64,000 nt of DNA from Poecilobothrus nobilitatus (lineage: Eukaryota > Arthropoda > Insecta > Diptera > Dolichopodidae), in assembly GCA_947095535.1 (NCBI GenBank), contig OX352772.1:230065196-230129195 (forward strand), read 5' to 3'. A program made the position numbers and the translations under genes. Positions 60,691-64,000 of this stretch are shown here, piece by piece. Under the pieces are notes generated by a model. That model was not told where the DNA came from. It worked only from the letters and a program-made list of their open reading frames with translations, and did no database searches. The first letter of the stretch is position 1; the number at the start of each line of letters is the position of its first letter.

Positions 60691-61006
60691 TTGAAATTTG
60701 ATACAAGAGTATTCTACCCTGTTCTGATGATGTCTCTAAAATTTGAGATGAATTGGGCTGGTAGTCCTGGTACCTCCACACACTTCCCAAGACCTAACAA
60801 GCATATTTTCGAATTTAATAAAGATAGAAACCTGAAATTTTGTACGAAGGTTGTAAAAGCAATTATTTTTTTTAGCTTATATTAAATACATAACTAAAAT
60901 AACTTATGGATTTTTAATTTAATTTGAATTTTTTAGGTGTAGTGTATAAGTAAGTCGGTTGCATCGCCATACTGTTACATTTACTTGTTTTTCGATTTAT
61001 ATTTGT
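60655..61006 (+). repeat. Left copy of a long direct repeat flanking the satellite
   Basis: 60,655-61,006 shares blocks with 62,800-63,030: CTTCGAAATTAATAAAGATA, TTTAATTTAATTTGAATT / TTTAAATTTAATTCGAATT and TAAGTCGGTTGCATCG. Between them lie about 2 kb with the satellite. Confidence 0.7.
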
Positions 61007-61240
61007 ATCACTAGAATAAGTTTCACTTATGGGAGAATATGGTCTATGATCACTTGAGTTGTCTGAATGTTCAGAAGATTCCTTAAAATATGTGATTTGA
61101 CGATAAGATTATCTTTAAAAAGTGAGCCTCTGTTTCCTCAGAGTCGACCTTTTCGTCTAATTTTTTAGGAACAGGTGAACGTGATAAGTGCATTTGATTT
61201 TTTCTTCAACGATGCGTCCTGGAATTTTTTTCGTTCTCAT
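60905..61240 (-). pseudogene. Broken ORF near the right end of Polinton C
   Basis: ATG at 61,240 opens MRTKKIPGRIVEEKIKCTYH. Other frames give SPVPKKLDEKVDSEETEAHF and SSDHRPYSPISETYSSDTN. A charged Ser/Pro-rich protein may have been coded here on the minus strand. The last part lies within the direct repeat that also flanks the satellite. Low confidence. Confidence 0.3.
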
Positions 61241-61519
61241 ACTTAGATTTAAATTCAAATAACTCATACGAATTGCATAATTAAAGTAACTAAATGACAC
61301 AACAATGTACATATAAATTAGAATAATAGTTCAAAGTAGAATAATACCTTAACTTTAGAATAAGATTATACCCTACACCTAAAGTATAGGGTATATTAAC
61401 TTTGGTATGGTGTTTGTAACCACCAAAAGGAAGCGAGTTAGATATGGACATGTATATATATTCTGAATCAGAATTACCTCCTGAGTCGATTTAACGATGT
61501 AACGAGTGGTGTTCTTTGA

Positions 61520-62760
61520 TGTTTAATTTAAGTCTCTAAAATTTGAGAGGATTTGGTTTATGGGTTTGGATTTTGGAAACTTCCAAACGAGCACCAGAGC
61601 AAACGAGTATTTCTCCACAACCAACAAAGGAACCAACCAATAGAACCTTTATTTTTAGTACAAGAGTGTGCTGTTATGTTTCCTTTTCTATAAAATTGGA
61701 AACTGACATTTGAAAGAATTTGAACCATAGATTCGTATATTCGAAGCTTCCGAACGAGCCCCCGAGCAAACGATATTATCGCCAAAACCAACAAAGATAG
61801 AACCTTTAACTTTTTTACAATGATGGTCCTTCCCGTTTGATTTATGTTTCTGAAATTTAAGAGGATATGGTCCATGGGTTTCGATTTTGGGAGCTTCCGA
61901 AGCAGTCCCAGAGCAAATGAGATTATCTCCAAAAACAACAAAGATATAACCTTTAAATTTGACAGAATGGTATTCTCTCATGTTTGATTTAGGTCTCTAA
62001 AATTTGAGAGGATTTGGTTCGTGGGTTCGGATTTTGGAAGCTTCCGAACGAGTCTCAGAGCAAACGAGATTATCTCGATAGAAACAAAGATAGAACCTTT
62101 AACTTTTTTACAATGATGGTCCTTCCCGTTTGATTTATGCTTCTGAAATTTAAGAGGATATGGTCTAGGGGTTTCGATTTTGGAAGCTTCCGAAGCAGTC
62201 CCAGAGCAAATGAGATATTATCTCCAAAAACAACAAAGATATAACCTTTAAATTTGGCAGAATGGTGTTCTTTCATGTTTGATTTAGGTCTCTGAAATTT
62301 GAGAGGATTTGGTCCGTGGGTTCGGATTTTGGAAGCTTCCGAACGAGTCTCAGAGCAAATGATATTATCTCCAAAAGCAAGAAAGATATAACCTTTAAAT
62401 TAGGCAGAATGGTGTTCCTTCATGTTTGATTTATGTTTCTGAAATTTGTGAAGATTTGGTCCATGGGTTCAAATCTTGGAAGCTTCCGGAGGAGCCCCAG
62501 ACAAACGAGTATATCTCCACAACCAACAAAGATAGAACTTTTATTTTTAGTACAAAGGTGTTCTGTTATGTTTCCTTTTCTGTAAAATTGGAAACTGACA
62601 TTTGAAAGAATTTGAACCATGGGTTCGTATTTTGGAAACTTCCGACGAGCACAAGAGGAAAGAGCATATCTCCAAAACCAACAAAAGTAGAACCTTTAAA
62701 TTTAGTACAATGGTGTTCTGGCATGTTTTCTTTATGTTCCTGAGATGGATTTGATGAATT
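61520..62760. repeat. Satellite array, 8 units of about 150 bp
   Basis: The landmark GTTTGATTTAGGTCTCTAAA or its variants (GTTTCCTTTTCTGTAAAATT) occurs at about 61,523, 61,672, 61,826, 61,983, 62,132, 62,279, 62,424, 62,573 and 62,725, so 145-157 bp apart. Each unit also has GGTTCGGATTTTGGAAGCTT and AACCAACAAAGATAGAACCT. Two unit types alternate loosely. Open frames read through the repeats on the minus strand but are a consequence of the repeat. Confidence 0.9.
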
Positions 62761-62799
62761 GGAGTGGCAATTCGGGTACCTGACACACATCTCCCAAGG

Positions 62800-63030
62800 A
62801 CTAACAATCTTCGAAATTAATAAAGATAGAAACTTAAAGTTTTTTACAAGGTTTCAAGCATATCCGTCTTTTACATTCCTGAAATTCGAGTTGAATAAGA
62901 CACAAAAGGGAATGGGTTCAAGCAGCTCCCAAAAAAAGTTATGGATTTTAAATTTAATTCGAATTATTCAGGTGTAGGGTATTAATAAGTCGGTTGCATC
63001 GACTTACTGTTACACTTACTTGTTTTTCGT
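62800..63030 (+). repeat. Right copy of the direct repeat flanking the satellite
   Basis: Partner of 60,655-61,006, diverged, ending GCATCGACTTACTGTTACAC. Confidence 0.7.
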
Positions 63031-64000
63031 TAATTTTTGTATTACTTTCTTTGTTTTTCTTTGTATTAAAAATACAATAATATTTTTTTTAATAGTTATT
63101 ATTTAGTTTAATTATATGCACAAAATTGGAAATTAGAAAATAATTTTTTTTTTGATTGAAATTTATTTTAATTAAAACTAATTGAAATTTATTTTAAAGT
63201 TTAGTAAGGAATTAAAAATTATTAAAAAAAAGAATTTATTGGTAAATACTAAAATTATTTTTTTTTTTATTTATGTACTTAGTAAATAGTAATTTATTTC
63301 TATTTCAAATTTTAATCTAAAGATAATATATATATATTTTTTTTTTTATAAAATTAAATTATTTGTATATTATAAAAATTTGTAGAAGTTTGTTACAAAA
63401 TTTGTTACAGTCAATATTATTTACATTATTTTTAAAAGACAATAAATATTGCGCTCTGTACCCTTGTTTATATAGTTTTCATTGTTTAAATTTTTTTAAT
63501 GTAAAGTTTTTCCGTTTTTTTATTTAAAGCAATTTGTTTTAATTATGATTTTTATTTATGATTTTGGTAAAATTTAAGCTGTAGTTTATATTTTAAAGTC
63601 TTATAAGTAAATATAACTTAACATTTTTTTTTTAATATTCGAATTTATGTAGAACAAATTTACTTATTCTACACCACACCTTACACCTGTGAAATAACTC
63701 ACAAAATAAAAATAATAAATGATTCAAATAAAACACCTTTGTATTTTTTGAGTCTCTTTTATTGACTGATTTTAATTTTCCAATTTTTATTAACATTTTT
63801 AATATAATATTTGAATATTATAATTTACTCATCAAATTGCATTTGCAATATTAATATACTGCAATCGCTGACCTAAATTTAATAACATAATTATGAATAT
63901 TATATTAATGATTGGTCATATTACAATTACAATATTAGTAGATTGCAACCATTCAACATTTTCGAGTTCAATGTATTATAGTTCAATATTCTAGTTTTTT
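63031..64000. other. Gene-free AT-rich end of the window
   Basis: No ORF, no recognised repeat except A/T runs. Short near-repeats such as GCAATATTAATATACTGCAA and ACAATATTAGTAGATTGCAA lie near 63,846 and 63,930. Confidence 0.5.

Larger units (their letters stand above)
35297..61000 (-). mobile_element. Polinton C: disrupted element of a second lineage
   Basis: Assembled from PolB pieces (35,297-35,870; 39,924-40,560; 51,364-52,345), small ORFs, IDxQGF protein, protease, capsid, minor proteins, penton, core-like proteins, ATPase and integrase (to about 60,690). Direction and order fit one Polinton of about 12 kb of its own DNA, with foreign DNA (Polinton B; LINE and gag fragments) within PolB. 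Terminal repeats were not found, so the outer limits are guesses. Other explanation: unrelated pieces of one family side by side. Confidence 0.55.

Noticed and set aside
61558..62807. Several open frames on the minus strand with repeated GFGDN-like peptides
   Set aside because: They follow the 150-bp satellite period, differ in frame from unit to unit and have no recognisable protein.
1..64000. CRISPR array or bacterial operons
   Set aside because: The repeats found are tandem or satellite-like without unique spacers of constant size, and the genes are eukaryotic transposon genes.

Overview
The window is AT-rich eukaryotic DNA made almost entirely of transposable elements, most of them decayed and several nested in each other. 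The element mix is Polinton/Maverick (adintovirus-like) elements, a Copia remnant, an errantivirus-like Gypsy element with a tRNA-Ser-type primer site, an RTE-type LINE and PHD-finger LINEs of the CR1/Jockey type. This suggests an arthropod, most likely an insect. No ordinary host gene is recognisable. Species cannot be told from the sequence.

Region 1 (1-30,160) is one Copia gag gene, on the minus strand, opened up by later insertions. Its N-terminal part lies at 29,905-30,160, a short middle piece at 21,361-21,463, and its C-terminal zinc-knuckle part plus the start of protease at 239-754. Between the first two pieces sits an errantivirus-like element (about 21,470-29,900, plus strand) that itself carries an RTE LINE (24,866-27,167). 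Between the last two pieces sits Polinton A, exactly 755-21,354, with a perfect 6-bp target duplication (GAGGTA at 749-754 and 21,355-21,360) and long terminal inverted repeats. Polinton A contains a PHD-type LINE (about 3,485-8,760). It also has a 518-bp tandem triplication of a small secreted-protein-like gene, and an inverted second copy of its integrase-end module (18,680-20,400) where most of its DNA polymerase gene should be.

Region 2 (30,160-39,800) holds LINE fragments, a second LINE with PHD-type ORF1 (31,200-34,690), a PolB C-terminal piece (35,297-35,870), a possible tRNA-like SINE head, an errantivirus-type gag piece and a LINE 3' piece.

Region 3 (35,300-63,000) is best read as a second Polinton lineage, C, disrupted inside its PolB gene. 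PolB N-terminal (51,364-52,345), middle (39,924-40,560) and C-terminal (35,297-35,870) pieces lie in the correct order on the same strand. Polinton B (40,562 to about 50,600), a relative of A, lies between the first two pieces. The A/B lineage encodes a double-jelly-roll-like capsid protein, a PLA2-domain minor capsid protein, an adenain-type protease, a packaging ATPase and a set of small uncharacterised proteins. The C lineage encodes a different capsid protein (the family annotated in worms as F54H12.2), penton-like, core-like, protease, ATPase and integrase genes.

Region 4 (60,650-64,000) contains a satellite of roughly 150-bp units flanked by a longer direct repeat, then AT-rich DNA with no gene.

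In Polinton/adintovirus biology these genes form a virus-like programme: integrase inserts the element, protein-primed PolB copies it, and ATPase, protease and capsid genes build a particle. Here almost every such gene has stops, frameshifts or deletions. Only some genes of copy B remain open: the 317-residue protein, the penton-like protein, the 257-residue ORF and the small 112-residue ORF.
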